A stretch of DNA of 64,000 bases from Anabaena catenula FACHB-362 (GTDB lineage Bacteria > Cyanobacteriota > Cyanobacteriia > Cyanobacteriales > Nostocaceae). Numbering within the stretch: position 1 is the first letter of the stretch; each line of letters starts with the position of its first letter. The notes beneath the pieces are model-generated. The model did no database searches. It worked only from the letters and a program-made list of their open reading frames with translations, and was not told the DNA's origin. The stretch spans positions 1 to 64,000 of the forward strand of contig NZ_JACJTQ010000025.1 in the NCBI RefSeq assembly GCF_014698735.1, written 5' to 3'. The translations under genes were made by a program, and so were the position numbers. Of the stretch, positions 34,818 through 45,526 are shown one piece after another.

Positions 34818-37800
34818 CTAAACAGAACTTAGCTGTTTTTGTTCTGAAGTTGCTTCAGGATTCGCTTCTGGACTGTCGGCTTCAGAAGGTGGGACTAATT
34901 GCCAGAACTTGGGTAAATATTCTTCCCAATTTTGGATAATTAGCTTCGCTTTGGGTGAATTGGTGCGATCGCTATGAGTTTTAATTAACTCATAAAGTTG
35001 TTTCGCACCTGCTTCTGTTACTACCCGCTGGGTTTTGACAATAGCTTTGTTGACTAATTCTGGGAAAGAACCATCTTCATCTAAGAAGTAGCCCAGTCCC
35101 CCAGTCATACCCGCACCTACGTTCCTTCCAACTTTCCCCAGGACAACAATCACCCCACCAGTCATGTACTCGCAGCAATGATCCCCCGCGCCTTCAATGA
35201 CGGCTGTACCTTTAGAATTACGTACAGCAAAGCGTTCTCCCGCTAAACCATTGGCAAATAACACACCACCGGTCGCACCATAAAGACAAGTATTGCCAAC
35301 AATCACATTTTGTGATGGGTCATAAGTAGCTTCTGCTGGGGGTTTAATGATAATTTCCCCACCGTGCATTCCCTTGCCTACGTAGTCGTTAGCTTCACCA
35401 GTCAGGGTTAAAGTTAAACCAGGCAGATTAAATGCGCCAAAGCTTTGCCCGACACTACCCAGGAAATTGAGGTTAATTTGCCCCTCAAAGCCGCTATCAC
35501 CGTATTGGGACGCGATCGCCCCGGCTAATCTTGCACCCACTGTTCTATCAGTGTTGACAATAGAAATTGTCTTGTTGACAGTGCTTTGATTCTTGATGGC
35601 AGCTTGAATATCGGCATCAGCCAGCAATTGGTCATCCACAACTGCGCCGTTGCTATGAACTTCTTCATGTACCAACCAGCTACGGTTTTGTTTTGCGTCT
35701 GGGAGCTTAGTTAAACAATCTAAATTCAGGGCTTGGGTTTTGGTGAGATTGACATGAGAACGCACTGTTAACAAATCGCCTCTCCCAATCAATTCTGATA
35801 GAGAACGATAACCCAGCCTAGCTAACAGACTACGGACTTCTTCCGCGACAAAATAGAAGAAATTAACAACGTGTTCTGGGATACCACTGAACCGTAGACG
35901 TAATTCTTCTTTCTGAGTAGCCACGCCCTTGGGACAGGTATTTAAATGACATACCCGTGCCATAATACAGCCTTCAGCAATCATGGCGATTGAACCGAAA
36001 CCGAACTCCTCAGCGCCCATTAATGCACCGATGAGGACATCCCAGCCACTCTTGAGACCGCCATCTACTCGCAGAATGACGCGATCGCGCAAACTATTCT
36101 CCATCAACACCCGATGCACTTCACTTAATCCGAGTTCCCACGGGCTGCCAGCGTGTTTAATAGAACTCAAAGGTGATGCCCCAGTACCGCCATCATGACC
36201 AGAAATCTGGATAATATCAGCGTTGGCTTTGGCTACACCAGCCGCAATTGTGCCAATCCCAATTTCCGCGACTAGCTTCACGGAAACTTGTGCTTTTGGG
36301 TTAATTTGATGCAGATCAAAAATCAACTGCGCCAAATCTTCAATTGAATAGATGTCATGGTGGGGCGGTGGCGAAATCAAAGTTACTCCGGGCTTAGAAC
36401 GCCGTAACATGGCGATGTAAGGACTTACTTTTGGCCCTGGTAGTTGTCCACCTTCCCCTGGTTTTGCACCTTGGGCGATTTTGATTTCAATTTGTTTGGC
36501 GCTGGCTAGATATCCGGGAGTTACACCAAAACGACCCGATGCTACTTGCTTGATGGCACTCGCGGCTGTGTCACCATTCCGTAACCCATTTAAATGGGGG
36601 AGAGTGGGTGAATGACCAGATGAGTCAACATCATTTAACACTTTGTAACGAACTGGATCTTCGCCACCTTCACCAGAGTTAGATTTACCCCCAATGCGAT
36701 TCATAGCAATGGCAAGTGTTTCATGTGCTTCTCGTGACAATGCACCGAGAGACATTCCCCCAGTACAGAAGCGTTTGACAATCTCGCTAACTGATTCTAC
36801 TTGTTCAATGGGGATAGATGGGCGATCGCTTTGGAAATCCAACAAATCTCGCAAAGCGGTGGTTGGTCTACCTTCTAAATGTTTTTTGTAAACTTCGTAA
36901 TGGTCATAATGCTTACCGTCTACAGCCTTATGTAGTGCCTTAGAAAGTTCTGGGCTATTCATGTGGTATTCACCACCGGGACGGTACTGAACAAAGCCCA
37001 GATTTTCTAACTTTTTGGTGGTTAGTTCTGGGAAAGCCTTGGAGTGGAAAGACAGCACCTCTTGTGCCAGTTCCTTGCAACTCAGACCACCAATCCGGGA
37101 AGTAGTCCCCCAGAAACCCAACGCTAACAAATCTCCACCGATACCAATAGCTTCAAAAATTTGTGCGGCTTGATAGCTAGAAAGGAGGGAAATTCCCATT
37201 TTTGAGAGAATTTTCAGCAAACCTGACTCTACAGCTTGACGATAATTAGCGATCGCTTGTTCAAGAGTCAACGGATTAATTTTACCCCTTTCCATGAACT
37301 GTTGCGTTTTCGGGTCAGACCACCAATCCCGCACAGTATCCAAAGCCATATACGGACAAACCGCACCGGCACCGTAGCCCAGCAGACAAGCAAAATGATG
37401 AGTACTCCAACATTGAGCCGTATGCACTACCAGCGATGTTTTCATCCGCAAACCTTGGCGGATTAAGTAATGGTGAACAGCACCCACAGCTAACAAAGGT
37501 GGAATATAGGTTAACTCTGCACCAATCCCTGCACCTGCTTTATCACTCAATATCAAAATCTTCGCACCAGCCTGAACTGATTCTGCTGCTTGTTTTTGTA
37601 AAGATTCCACCGCAGCTTTCAAACCATCTGGCCCCGAAGCAATGGAGAATAGGGTTGATAACTCAGCCGTCGCAAATCCTGATAACTTAATTGCATCCAA
37701 TTCTGTATCAGTCAGCACTGGCGACTCTAGCTTTAATTTCCGAGCGTGTTCTGGCTTGGGTTCTAACAAGTTACCCCTCTCACCCAGTTCCACTGTCAAG

Positions 37801-39509
37801 GACATCACCAGTTTTTCCCGTAAAGGGTCAATGGGTGGGTTAGTCACCTGAGCAAAACGCTGTTTAAAATAGTCATACAGCAGGTGAGGTTTTTCTGACA
37901 GCACAGCCAAGGGAATATCATCCCCCATGCAAAAAGTTGGTTCTGCACCAGCACTGGCCATTGGCTGAATTACCATTTCCACATCTTCTGATGTGTAGCC
38001 AAAAGCAATTTGCTGTTGGAGTAAAGTTTGTTTATCGATCTTGCCAGTGATTAGTTGCTCGTTGTCAGTTGGATGATGACCGTTACCATTACCATTCCCG
38101 TTACCATTAACAGATGACGGTTTTACTAACTGTTTCAGTTCTTGGCGGTACTGTTGCAGCCATTCTCCATAAGGATACTGTTTCGCAATCCGCTGTTTAA
38201 TTTCCCAATTCTTCAGAACTTCCTGGGTTGTTAAATCCACCGCAATCATTTGCCCAGGCCCCAGTCGGCCTTTTTCAAGAATATTTGCTTCTGGAAATTC
38301 CACTACACCAGCTTCAGAAGCCACGACTATATAGTCATCTTTGGTAATCACATACCGAGCCGGTCTTAAGCCATTTCGATCTAATGTTGCACCAACTTTT
38401 TTGCCATCACTAAATACCAAAAGTGCTGGTCCATCCCAAGCTTCTTGCAGGCCGCTGTAATATTCATAAAAATCAACAATTTCTGGATAATTCTGCAATG
38501 AAGGTTGATTTTTGTAAGCCTCTGGAACCATCATCATTAAAGCTTCCAAGGGGCTACGTCCAGAACGCACAAGCAACTCCAGTACATTATCGAGTGTAGC
38601 TGAGTCGCTACTGTCAATATTTACCAGTGGTTTGAATTCGTCAGCACGTCCATTCCACACTGGATGATCTAAAGTGGCTTCTCGTGCCATCATCCAGTTA
38701 ATGTTACCCAACAGTGTGTTAATTTCACCATTGTGACCCAACAGCCGCATTGGTTGCGCCAAAGGCCACTTGGGCATAGTGTTGGTACTAAAGCGGCGAT
38801 GATAAACTGCAAAAGCACTTTTGAAAGCCGGATTTTTTAAATCCTCATAAAATTCTCCCAACACTGCCGAACGCACCATGCCTTTGTAGACAATTGTCAG
38901 GTTTGACAAGGAGCAAACATAAAATTCTTCAGAAATATTTTTGGTCGCTTTGGCAATACGACGACGAGTGATATACAGTTCTCTTTCTAGTTCATCACCA
39001 CTTTTGTCAGCCGAAGCTAGAAATACCTGTTCTATTTGGGGTTGATTTTCTCTAGCTTGTACACCCAACAAATCTGCACGCACAGGGACTACTCGCCAGC
39101 CCAGTACAGTCAAGTTTTCCGACTCTGCAACTTGCTTAAATGTGGCTTTTGCTTGTTGGGCAGCAAGCGGATCTTGGGGTAAAAATATCATCCCCACAGC
39201 CATTTTATCAGTGTCGGCAACATTAATTCCTTCTTGTTGGAACAATTCCCAAGGAATTGCTGTCAAAATCCCTGCGCCATCCCCTGAGTCTTGGTCGGCG
39301 CTACATCCGCCTCTGTGTTCTAAGCAAGTGAGGGCGGTTAAGGCTTTTGCCAAAATTTCATGACTAGCTCGATTTTGGCGATGGGCTATAAAACCCACAC
39401 CACAAGCATCTCGTTCTTCTACTAACCATCTTTGTCCCTGGTATGTATCCTTGATTTCCATCTCTGACAATGTAATGTTCTGACCCTGATTCAACGATTG
39501 ACGATTCAT
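34818..39509 (-). CDS. gltS: Ferredoxin-dependent glutamate synthase (Fd-GOGAT)
   Basis: Fd-GOGAT makes two glutamates from glutamine and 2-oxoglutarate using reduced ferredoxin. It is the second half of the GS-GOGAT ammonium assimilation route. At 1563 residues all parts are present. A short propeptide precedes the nucleophile Cys ([14 protein letters not shown]), and the glutaminase domain contains [13 protein letters not shown]. The central and FMN-binding synthase domains have [19 protein letters not shown] and [18 protein letters not shown]. The 3Fe-4S cysteines are in [19 protein letters not shown]. The C-terminal beta-helix has [12 protein letters not shown] Gly-Asn run (NGNGNGNGNG, about residues 470-480) interrupts a linker. 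It is sometimes named glsF. No clear NtcA site (GTA-N8-TAC) was found in its upstream region. Confidence 0.97.
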   Translation of the reverse strand: MNRQSLNQGQNITLSEMEIKDTYQGQRWLVEERDACGVGFIAHRQNRASHEILAKALTALTCLEHRGGCSADQDSGDGAGILTAIPWELFQQEGINVADTDKMAVGMIFLPQDPLAAQQAKATFKQVAESENLTVLGWRVVPVRADLLGVQARENQPQIEQVFLASADKSGDELERELYITRRRIAKATKNISEEFYVCSLSNLTIVYKGMVRSAVLGEFYEDLKNPAFKSAFAVYHRRFSTNTMPKWPLAQPMRLLGHNGEINTLLGNINWMMAREATLDHPVWNGRADEFKPLVNIDSSDSATLDNVLELLVRSGRSPLEALMMMVPEAYKNQPSLQNYPEIVDFYEYYSGLQEAWDGPALLVFSDGKKVGATLDRNGLRPARYVITKDDYIVVASEAGVVEFPEANILEKGRLGPGQMIAVDLTTQEVLKNWEIKQRIAKQYPYGEWLQQYRQELKQLVKPSSVNGNGNGNGNGHHPTDNEQLITGKIDKQTLLQQQIAFGYTSEDVEMVIQPMASAGAEPTFCMGDDIPLAVLSEKPHLLYDYFKQRFAQVTNPPIDPLREKLVMSLTVELGERGNLLEPKPEHARKLKLESPVLTDTELDAIKLSGFATAELSTLFSIASGPDGLKAAVESLQKQAAESVQAGAKILILSDKAGAGIGAELTYIPPLLAVGAVHHYLIRQGLRMKTSLVVHTAQCWSTHHFACLLGYGAGAVCPYMALDTVRDWWSDPKTQQFMERGKINPLTLEQAIANYRQAVESGLLKILSKMGISLLSSYQAAQIFEAIGIGGDLLALGFWGTTSRIGGLSCKELAQEVLSFHSKAFPELTTKKLENLGFVQYRPGGEYHMNSPELSKALHKAVDGKHYDHYEVYKKHLEGRPTTALRDLLDFQSDRPSIPIEQVESVSEIVKRFCTGGMSLGALSREAHETLAIAMNRIGGKSNSGEGGEDPVRYKVLNDVDSSGHSPTLPHLNGLRNGDTAASAIKQVASGRFGVTPGYLASAKQIEIKIAQGAKPGEGGQLPGPKVSPYIAMLRRSKPGVTLISPPPHHDIYSIEDLAQLIFDLHQINPKAQVSVKLVAEIGIGTIAAGVAKANADIIQISGHDGGTGASPLSSIKHAGSPWELGLSEVHRVLMENSLRDRVILRVDGGLKSGWDVLIGALMGAEEFGFGSIAMIAEGCIMARVCHLNTCPKGVATQKEELRLRFSGIPEHVVNFFYFVAEEVRSLLARLGYRSLSELIGRGDLLTVRSHVNLTKTQALNLDCLTKLPDAKQNRSWLVHEEVHSNGAVVDDQLLADADIQAAIKNQSTVNKTISIVNTDRTVGARLAGAIASQYGDSGFEGQINLNFLGSVGQSFGAFNLPGLTLTLTGEANDYVGKGMHGGEIIIKPPAEATYDPSQNVIVGNTCLYGATGGVLFANGLAGERFAVRNSKGTAVIEGAGDHCCEYMTGGVIVVLGKVGRNVGAGMTGGLGYFLDEDGSFPELVNKAIVKTQRVVTEAGAKQLYELIKTHSDRTNSPKAKLIIQNWEEYLPKFWQLVPPSEADSPEANPEATSEQKQLSSV

Positions 39510-40147
39510 ACTCTATATCCTGAAATGTTGAGTTACGGATTTTGCCAATATTGCTACTGCTGAGAAGAAAAATTTCTAACTGTAACGATGGAGAAATACA
39601 TAATCACGAAAATTTAGGGAAAAAAAATTTTAACTTCGGGGTTACTTTATGGATCACCCGTGTTAAAATTATCGCGTTATTTTTTTTAGGTGTTTATGTA
39701 CTGTTAGAAAAGCTATCTTTGTCTGGATAATTTATTTTCCCTGACATTATTCGTATTTAGATACTGAATCTAATTATTTCTATGCTTTTTGAAACTATTA
39801 CACTATATGTCCATTTGACAATTCCTACTAGTTTCATTGACAACTGTACTTCACTGAATTTGCAACTATAGCAGTTATCGGTGAGGTTAGAAGATAATTA
39901 CATTTGGCTTTAAACGCTGGGACTACTATTATAGACTTTTTTAAAAAAGTGTCATTTAGAACATTGACTGATAGTAGTTTTGGGGGAAAAGTTGCTTGCC
40001 TGTTTTTACTGGTTATAAAAATCCACCTTAAATAATATCACGGTTGTTGAAAAATAAAGTCATAATTTTTTAAGATTTCCTCATAAATCGGTCAGGTAGC
40101 TCTGAGGGTGGTAATTTTCATAAGTACTGAAGTTAAGGATCGTAAAA
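39510..40147. other. Long divergent intergenic region
   Basis: This region lies between gltS and the phosphodiester glycosidase gene. It is AT-rich and holds no convincing gene; a 62-codon + strand frame (39542-39730) lacks a ribosome binding site and family features. I searched for GTA-N8-TAC (NtcA) by eye and saw none. Confidence 0.55.
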
Positions 40148-42097
40148 ATGCCGAATTCTTGCCGACGAGCAGACTTTCATACCATTACCCTAAATTTTAA
40201 GAACAGGTTTTTCCGCTACTCTATCCCTCTTCTGTCAACAGCACTGTGCTTAACTGCTACTTTTGCTACTAACGCTCAACCAGTTCCTATTCTGACTTCT
40301 CCCTCACCTACTTCCAGAGAAAAAATCCCATCTGGTAATCAAATTTCTCTCAACGGTCGGACTTTAGCAGGGGCTTGGTTACAGGAATCGGGAAATACTG
40401 GTAAGGTGACAACTCATTTGAGTGATGGGGCATTAAGACAATTAATCGGGGTAGATTTATTAAATACTAGTAACCCTACTCAACAACCGGTGGAGTGGTT
40501 TTCGTCAATCAAACCACCACTAGCTTTAAACGCCAAGTTGTGGGGAGGATATCGTTATTTAGATATTTCTAGTTTTGCACAAACAGCAGGCTGGCAGATA
40601 CAGGCTAATGGCAATACGTTGATGATTTCTACCCCCCAAGCAAAAGTCAACAATCTTCGTTTGGGAAAACGACCTGTGGGTGAGAGACTGGTTGTGGATT
40701 TAGATATTCCCACTCCTTGGCAAGTTACGCAAGGTCAAGCTATCAAAAGACCCATCGACCCCCAAGAACCAACTTCCTCAACTACCAGACCCCTAAATAG
40801 AGAATGGACAATTACTCTAGATGGGATCGCAGATCCGGCTTTAATTCAACGTTATACTCCCCAGCCAATCATATTACCGCCAACCGGGTTAAAACAATTA
40901 CCATCAGCACCAACTCCTGACCCACTGATTCAAAAAGTGGAGATGGTCAATAATCAAACTATTATCAGTCTCAGTGTTCCCTTTGGCCTATCTCCACGGA
41001 TTAGTGCGATCGCTAATCCTAATCGCTTAATTATAGATATTCAACCTGATGCTTTGGTAGCAAAGGATATCACTTGGGCAAAGGGATTGCGCTGGCAACA
41101 AAAGTTTGTCACTTCAGGTAAAGACAGCTTTCCAGTTGTATGGTTAGAAATTAATCCCCGTGTCGTAGGTTTAACACTTAAACCTATGTGGGTAAATTCA
41201 GATATTTTAGCGGGTACTGCCCCCTTGATTCAAACTGCACAACGTTATTTAGCAGTAGCCGGTATTAATGGCGGCTATTTTAATCGCAATAATAGATTAC
41301 CTTTAGGGGCTATTCGTCGGGATAATCAGTGGATATCTGGGCCGATTTTAAACCGGGGTGCGATCGCTTGGAATGATTCAGGACAATTTTACTTTGGCCG
41401 CCTCACCTTAAATGAAAATTTAATCAGTGCCAATAACCAGTCTTTACCCATTCTTTTTCTTAACAGTGGCTATGCCCAAACTGGTATTGCCCGTTACACA
41501 TCGGTTTGGGGCAGTACTTATACACCCCTCACAGACAACGAAATCCTCCTAGTTGTCCAAAATGACCAAATTACCAATCAGCTACCTGGTGGTAAAGCAG
41601 GTGTCACCCCCGTTCCCATTCCCCAAAACGGCTACCTCCTCACCTTACGCGGTACTGCTACTACTAACGCCAATAAATTGCCTATTGGCACAAAAGTCAG
41701 TATTACCAGTACTACTACTCCCACCGATTTTAGTCGTTATCCTCACATTGTCGGAGCCGGTCCACTCTTGATTCAAAATCGGCAAATTGTTCTCGATGCC
41801 AAAGCCGAAAAATTCAGCGCCGCTTTTATCTCCGAAAAAGCAGTTCGCAGTGCTATTTGTACCACCAATACAGGTAATTTGATGATTGCCGCCGTACATA
41901 ATCGCGCCGGTGGAGCAGGGGCTACCTTAGCCGAACACGCCCAATTAATGCAGGTTATGGGCTGTGTGAATGCCCTTAATCTGGACGGTGGTAGTTCTAC
42001 TAGTTTATACTTGGGAGGGCAATTACTCGACCGTTCCCCCAGTACTGCGGCTCGTGTCCATAACGCTATTGGTATTTTCCTGAACCCAGAACCATAA
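40148..42097 (+). CDS. Secreted phosphodiester glycosidase family protein
   Basis: This 649-residue protein has an N-terminal signal segment (YSIPLLSTALCLTATFATNAQ). Next comes a beta-rich region like the copper-amine-oxidase-N/AMIN type (WGGYRYLDISSFAQTAGWQIQANGNTLMIS). The C-terminal NAGPA (DUF2233) domain has AGINGGYFNRNNRLPLGAI, VGAGPLLIQN, and NALNLDGGSSTSLYLGGQLL with RVHNAIGIF at the end. The NAGPA family uncovers phosphodiester-linked N-acetylglucosamine in animals and acts on extracellular polymers in bacteria. The substrate here is unknown but probably belongs to envelope or sheath polysaccharide. Confidence 0.88.
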   Translation: MPNSCRRADFHTITLNFKNRFFRYSIPLLSTALCLTATFATNAQPVPILTSPSPTSREKIPSGNQISLNGRTLAGAWLQESGNTGKVTTHLSDGALRQLIGVDLLNTSNPTQQPVEWFSSIKPPLALNAKLWGGYRYLDISSFAQTAGWQIQANGNTLMISTPQAKVNNLRLGKRPVGERLVVDLDIPTPWQVTQGQAIKRPIDPQEPTSSTTRPLNREWTITLDGIADPALIQRYTPQPIILPPTGLKQLPSAPTPDPLIQKVEMVNNQTIISLSVPFGLSPRISAIANPNRLIIDIQPDALVAKDITWAKGLRWQQKFVTSGKDSFPVVWLEINPRVVGLTLKPMWVNSDILAGTAPLIQTAQRYLAVAGINGGYFNRNNRLPLGAIRRDNQWISGPILNRGAIAWNDSGQFYFGRLTLNENLISANNQSLPILFLNSGYAQTGIARYTSVWGSTYTPLTDNEILLVVQNDQITNQLPGGKAGVTPVPIPQNGYLLTLRGTATTNANKLPIGTKVSITSTTTPTDFSRYPHIVGAGPLLIQNRQIVLDAKAEKFSAAFISEKAVRSAICTTNTGNLMIAAVHNRAGGAGATLAEHAQLMQVMGCVNALNLDGGSSTSLYLGGQLLDRSPSTAARVHNAIGIFLNPEP

Positions 42098-42385
42098 GCC
42101 AATTGATAATAAAATGCAAAATTATAGAAAACATTTTTCATGATTTTGCATTCTGACTCTCCCATTCTTTTTTAAAGCTGAGAACAAGCTGGCATTTTCT
42201 TTGATGAAGAGTTAGTATAGACCCAAAAGTTTTACTGGTAATCAGTTACGCCATGACATTTAATTTTGCTATGGTTAGCAAAGTGAAATTAAATTGCTAA
42301 TTTTCACTATTTAAATATCACGTCAAATTCTTGCATCCCTTATTAAGAATAATAAATTTTTTGTATGTCTCCATCTGAGGTAACT

Positions 42386-42805
42386 ATGGCTTCATTTACA
42401 GAAACAGCACAGACTAATACTCTCACCCTCAACGCAGCCCTCAATTCTAGAAGTATCGCTGCGAGTGAATTACGTCCTTGGGGTTCTTTTACAGTTTTGG
42501 AAGAAGGGCGCGGATATAAAATTAAGCGGATTGAAGTTAAGCCAGGACATCGCCTCAGTCTACAAATGCACCACCACCGTAGCGAACACTGGATTGTGGT
42601 TTCAGGTACAGCCAGAGTAGTTTGTGGTGAGAAAGAAGTTTTACTCAGTAATAATCAGTCAACTTATGTACCTCAATGTACTGTTCATCGTTTAGAGAAT
42701 CCTGGGGTAATTCCCTTAGTATTAATTGAAGTCCAAAATGGCGAGTATTTAGGTGAAGATGACATTATTCGCTACCAAGATGATTACGCTCGTACTGAAA
42801 AGTAA
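42386..42805 (+). CDS. Phosphomannose isomerase-like cupin
   Basis: This 139-residue single-domain cupin matches the C-terminal isomerase domain of bifunctional ManC/AlgA enzymes: LRPWGSFTVLEEG, IEVKPGHRLSLQMHHHRSEHWIVVSGTARV, YVPQCTVHRLENPGVIPLVLIEVQNGEYLGEDDIIRYQDDY. The metal-binding His and Glu residues (HHHRSEHW) are present. Interconversion of fructose 6-phosphate and mannose 6-phosphate, feeding GDP-mannose, is likely, though no GDP-mannose pyrophosphorylase part is attached. The ATG at 42386 has a GAGG site; an ATG at 42365 is the alternative. A TCCGG-type repeat follows. Confidence 0.85.
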   Translation: MASFTETAQTNTLTLNAALNSRSIAASELRPWGSFTVLEEGRGYKIKRIEVKPGHRLSLQMHHHRSEHWIVVSGTARVVCGEKEVLLSNNQSTYVPQCTVHRLENPGVIPLVLIEVQNGEYLGEDDIIRYQDDYARTEK

Positions 42806-42828
42806 GCATGGAAAATTGAGAAAGAAGT

Positions 42829-42920
42829 GATATCCTGTCCGGTTGAATACTTAATCATTAGGTAACCGCACTCTGACGCGGAGAGTTTTTTGATTAACAA
42901 TTAGCCGGACTTGATATGAT
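42829..42920 (+). repeat. TCCGG/CCGGA-ended palindromic repeat, copy 1
   Basis: This imperfect palindrome has ends GTCCGGTTGAATAC and CAATTAGCCGGAC and an internal hairpin with a GCGGAGAG/CTCTGACGC-type stem. A diverged copy lies inverted at 52709-52790. It fills most of the space between the cupin and Fe-S carrier genes. Confidence 0.8.
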
Positions 42921-43018
42921 TGGGTGATTTTTCTGCACCTCTTCAACTCTGGAACTTCTTGTCCCCAAGTGTCAAACTCCCGTTAATATAATGATGGAGT
43001 TTGTGCGACAAAAATTCC

Positions 43019-43345
43019 ATGATTAATTTAAGTCCAGCAGCCGCGAATGAAATTGGGCGATTAAAATCCAAGCAACAGCCAAATATCTTGTTTCGCTTGC
43101 AAGTGAAATCTGGTGGCTGTTCTGGGTTGTTTTATGATATTTCTTTTGATGAAGTGGTCAAAGTGGAAGATCAGGTTTTTGACGTTAATGGTACTCAAGT
43201 AGTCCTAGACGCTCAAAGCATGAATTATATCACTGGGTTGGTATTGGATTATTCAGAAGACTTGATGGGTGGTGGTTTTCGCTTCCATAACCCACTAGCG
43301 ATCGCTACCTGTAGCTGTGGAAATTCCTTCTCTATTAATGTATAG
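43019..43345 (+). CDS. A-type iron-sulfur carrier (IscA/SufA/HesB family)
   Basis: This 108-residue protein has the three conserved cysteines of A-type carriers: SGGCSGLFYDI and the C-terminal CSCGNSFSI. NPLAIA and LVLDYSEDLMGGGFRFHNP lie between. It transfers or stores Fe-S clusters or iron in cluster biogenesis. The ATG at 43019 is preferred over an open extension of six codons. Cyanobacteria commonly place such a gene just upstream of rpsL; here a repeat-filled gap of about 820 bp separates them. Confidence 0.92.
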   Translation: MINLSPAAANEIGRLKSKQQPNILFRLQVKSGGCSGLFYDISFDEVVKVEDQVFDVNGTQVVLDAQSMNYITGLVLDYSEDLMGGGFRFHNPLAIATCSCGNSFSINV

Positions 43346-43397
43346 CAGGTGAGAGGGGATAGGTGACAGTTGGATAAAGTCTTTTGGTGTCTAGGTT

Positions 43398-43612
43398 TTA
43401 TAGCCGTGGACAGGGTAGTTAGGACATCAATTGATAATGAAACTCTCACTACAAGAGGGTTTTACTCCTGACTCCGGTCACTGAGCGTAGTCGTTCGCGA
43501 AGCGTCTCGTTCACGTAGTGTCTCCGACAGGAGAAGAGAAGTGCTGACTCCTGACTCCTGACTCCTGTTATATCATCAGTTGGTGTCCTAACCACCTGAG
43601 CGGTTGCTATAA
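43398..43612 (-). mobile_element. MITE-like element with terminal inverted repeats, full-length copy
   Basis: The ends are TTATAGCC (43398-43405) and GCTATAA (43606-43612). Inside them, about 35-bp imperfect inverted arms share GGTTAGGACA/TGTCCTAA and CAATTGAT/ATCAGTTG blocks (43398-43437 against 43568-43612). The interior holds the 102-bp module (43459-43560) and CACTACAAGAGGG. There is no ORF. The orientation is given relative to the copies at 51.4 and 52.6 kb, which read on the + strand. Confidence 0.75.
43459..43560. repeat. 102-bp module, inverted exact copy of 34564-34665
   Basis: This module lies inside the MITE-like element at 43398-43612. It is the exact reverse complement of 34564-34665, 8.8 kb away. 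Confidence 0.9.
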
Positions 43613-44168
43613 ACTCCTAGTTATAACCGTCAGTAGGGGGATAGGTGAAAAAATTAATTGCTGCGAATCTACTCCAGATAGCGGAGTGTGGTGTAGATCA
43701 TACACCTGACTACAGAATTCCTTTTTTTATTTTTGAAATACACCTAGGGTGGGCATTGCCTACAGTAATTAAAATTTTTCAAAAATGATTTAGTATTAAA
43801 AGATAGCAATCCTTGCGGAAGCTGTGAATACATTATAGTTGGCGTATTACGCGGTAATTAACTGATAACGCTCACAGATAAATCACTAAACCGTGTCATC
43901 ACCCAACATCAACTCTAAATTATGTGTTGATTATTCCTGACAGTTGTCTATAGCAATGCCAGATTATTGGTCAGTAATCAAAAACCATAGCAGATAAATC
44001 TGTGAAGAGTTAAAAGTCTTGTTGTGTCTGATTTTTATGATCAGTGTATGTCATAACATACCTGGCAACTGACACAATAACAAAATAATAATTGACAGAA
44101 AATCATGAAAAACGCTATAATCAGGATTTGTTAAAATAGACTATAAGCAGCAACACGCGCTGTAACTC
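43613..44168. other. Leader region of rpsL, no gene
   Basis: These 556 bp contain no ORF. The last 150 bp (from about 44020) are AT-rich, with TTGACAGAAAATCATGAAAAACGCTATAATC (44094-44124 region) giving a plausible -35 TTGACA and -10 TATAAT-like pair (TATAAT near 44116) for the ribosomal operon. Confidence 0.55.
44093..44121 (+). promoter_or_regulatory. Putative sigma-70-type promoter of rpsL operon
   Basis: TTGACA (44093-44098) and TATAAT (about 44116-44121) are separated by 17 bases, matching the consensus hexamers and spacing. It lies about 50 bp upstream of rpsL. It was read by eye only. Confidence 0.7.
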
Positions 44169-44549
44169 ATGCCAACAATACAGCAGCTAATACGTACCGA
44201 ACGCGAACAAGCGCGTCAGAAAACAAAGTCCCCGGCTCTGAAACAATGCCCTCAACGTCGAGGAGTCTGTACCAGAGTCTACACAACTACACCGAAAAAG
44301 CCGAACTCAGCGCTCCGCAAAGTAGCAAGAGTCAGACTTACCTCTGGATTTGAAGTTACAGCTTACATCCCAGGTATTGGCCATAACTTGCAAGAACACT
44401 CTGTTGTGATGATTCGTGGTGGTCGGGTAAAAGACTTACCAGGCGTGAGATACCACATTATCCGTGGCACGTTAGATACAGCTGGAGTTAAAGACAGGAA
44501 GCAAGGTCGTTCCAAGTATGGAACTAAGCGTCCAAAAGCAGCCAAATAA
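44169..44549 (+). CDS. rpsL: 30S ribosomal protein S12
   Basis: S12 helps the decoding centre check codon-anticodon pairing. At 126 residues it has [17 protein letters not shown] and [26 protein letters not shown], with the Lys residues linked to streptomycin sensitivity present in their usual contexts. It heads the block rpsL-rpsG-fusA-tuf-rpsJ, conserved in order across cyanobacteria. It is likely transcribed from the TTGACA/TATAAT pair about 50 bp upstream. Confidence 0.98.
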   Translation: MPTIQQLIRTEREQARQKTKSPALKQCPQRRGVCTRVYTTTPKKPNSALRKVARVRLTSGFEVTAYIPGIGHNLQEHSVVMIRGGRVKDLPGVRYHIIRGTLDTAGVKDRKQGRSKYGTKRPKAAK

Positions 44550-44917
44550 TAGGAACAAGACGATTAATCGCATCACTTACGATTAATCGCCTTATTACCT
44601 AAAACCGCAGTCAACCCAAACCAACAAACTGCTTCCTCTTGTTTAATAAATAAAGTTGCTCTCGGCGCTAAACGAACAAGTGTAGGTTTTTCAAGCAGAA
44701 TAAGGTCAGCGATAGCAGCACTTTAATGTAAATATTAAAGTTTACAATGTTTTCGCCTTGTGTATCTGGTAGGGGAGCAGCAAGTAAATTAGTTCAGCCT
44801 CGCTGCAACTAGAGCCAAAACTCAAGGAAGTGAGAGCGGCTACTTACACCGCTTTTAAGTTCCTATGTTCTGATAGCATATAATTTCGTTGCCAAATTCC
44901 GAATTTAAGGATGAAGT
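44550..44917. other. Spacer between rpsL and rpsG
   Basis: No gene is seen. Just after the rpsL stop, the self-complementary CGATTAATCG occurs twice (44563-44572 and 44581-44590), so the RNA can fold as a 10-bp hairpin. A second palindrome, CTTTAAT-GTAAAT-ATTAAAG (44721-44740), lies mid-way. The spacer is long for a ribosomal operon and may hold attenuation or a second promoter. Confidence 0.55.
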
Positions 44918-45388
44918 ATGTCTCGTCGTGGTGTTAGTCAAAGACGCCCAGTTCCGTCTGACTCAGTGTATAACAGTCGTCTGGTCAGCATGATTATCAG
45001 GCGGATCATGCGTCATGGCAAGAAATCACTTGCCGCAAGAATCGTTTACGATGCATTGAAAACTATCGAGGAACGCACTGGTAATGGTGCTTTAGAAACC
45101 TTTGAAAGAGCAGTGCGGAATGCAACGCCTTTAGTAGAAGTGAAAGCTCGACGAGTAGGTGGAGCAACTTACCAAGTACCGATGGAAGTGCGGACAGAAA
45201 GGGGTACTACCCTAGCCTTGCGTTGGCTAGTGCAATATTCTAGAGCCAGACCAGGCCGCACAATGGCCAGCCGACTCGCAAATGAGTTGATGGATGCTGC
45301 TAACGAAACAGGAAGCGCGATTCGCAAGCGGGAAGAAACGCACCGGATGGCTGAAGCAAATAAGGCATTTGCACACTATCGTTACTAA
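44918..45388 (+). CDS. rpsG: 30S ribosomal protein S7
   Basis: S7 nucleates assembly of the 30S head and contacts E-site tRNA. At 156 residues it shows [49 protein letters not shown] and [21 protein letters not shown]. In many bacteria S7 is the autoregulator of this operon. fusA follows after 138 bp. Confidence 0.98.
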   Translation: MSRRGVSQRRPVPSDSVYNSRLVSMIIRRIMRHGKKSLAARIVYDALKTIEERTGNGALETFERAVRNATPLVEVKARRVGGATYQVPMEVRTERGTTLALRWLVQYSRARPGRTMASRLANELMDAANETGSAIRKREETHRMAEANKAFAHYRY

Positions 45389-45515
45389 CTAGAGCAACGA
45401 TATATCGCCGCCGGAAAGCGGTATATCGTAAAATTTCCTGAAAAAGACGGTTTTCCGTAAAAGTATAGAATCTTAACAAAGAGTAATATACAAGATATCA
45501 TGAGGCAAAAACTAT

Positions 45516-45521
45516 AGGAGG
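45516..45521 (+). promoter_or_regulatory. Strong ribosome binding site of fusA
   Basis: AGGAGG lies five bases before the GTG at 45527 and fixes fusA initiation at GTG. Confidence 0.85.
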
Positions 45522-45526
45522 TAACT

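Noticed and set aside
39542-39730. 62-codon plus-strand frame upstream of the glycosidase gene
   Set aside because: AT-rich, no ribosome binding site, no recognisable domain; probably the gltS leader.
39510-40147. NtcA binding site for gltS
   Set aside because: No GTA-N8-TAC was found by eye; near matches have wrong spacing.
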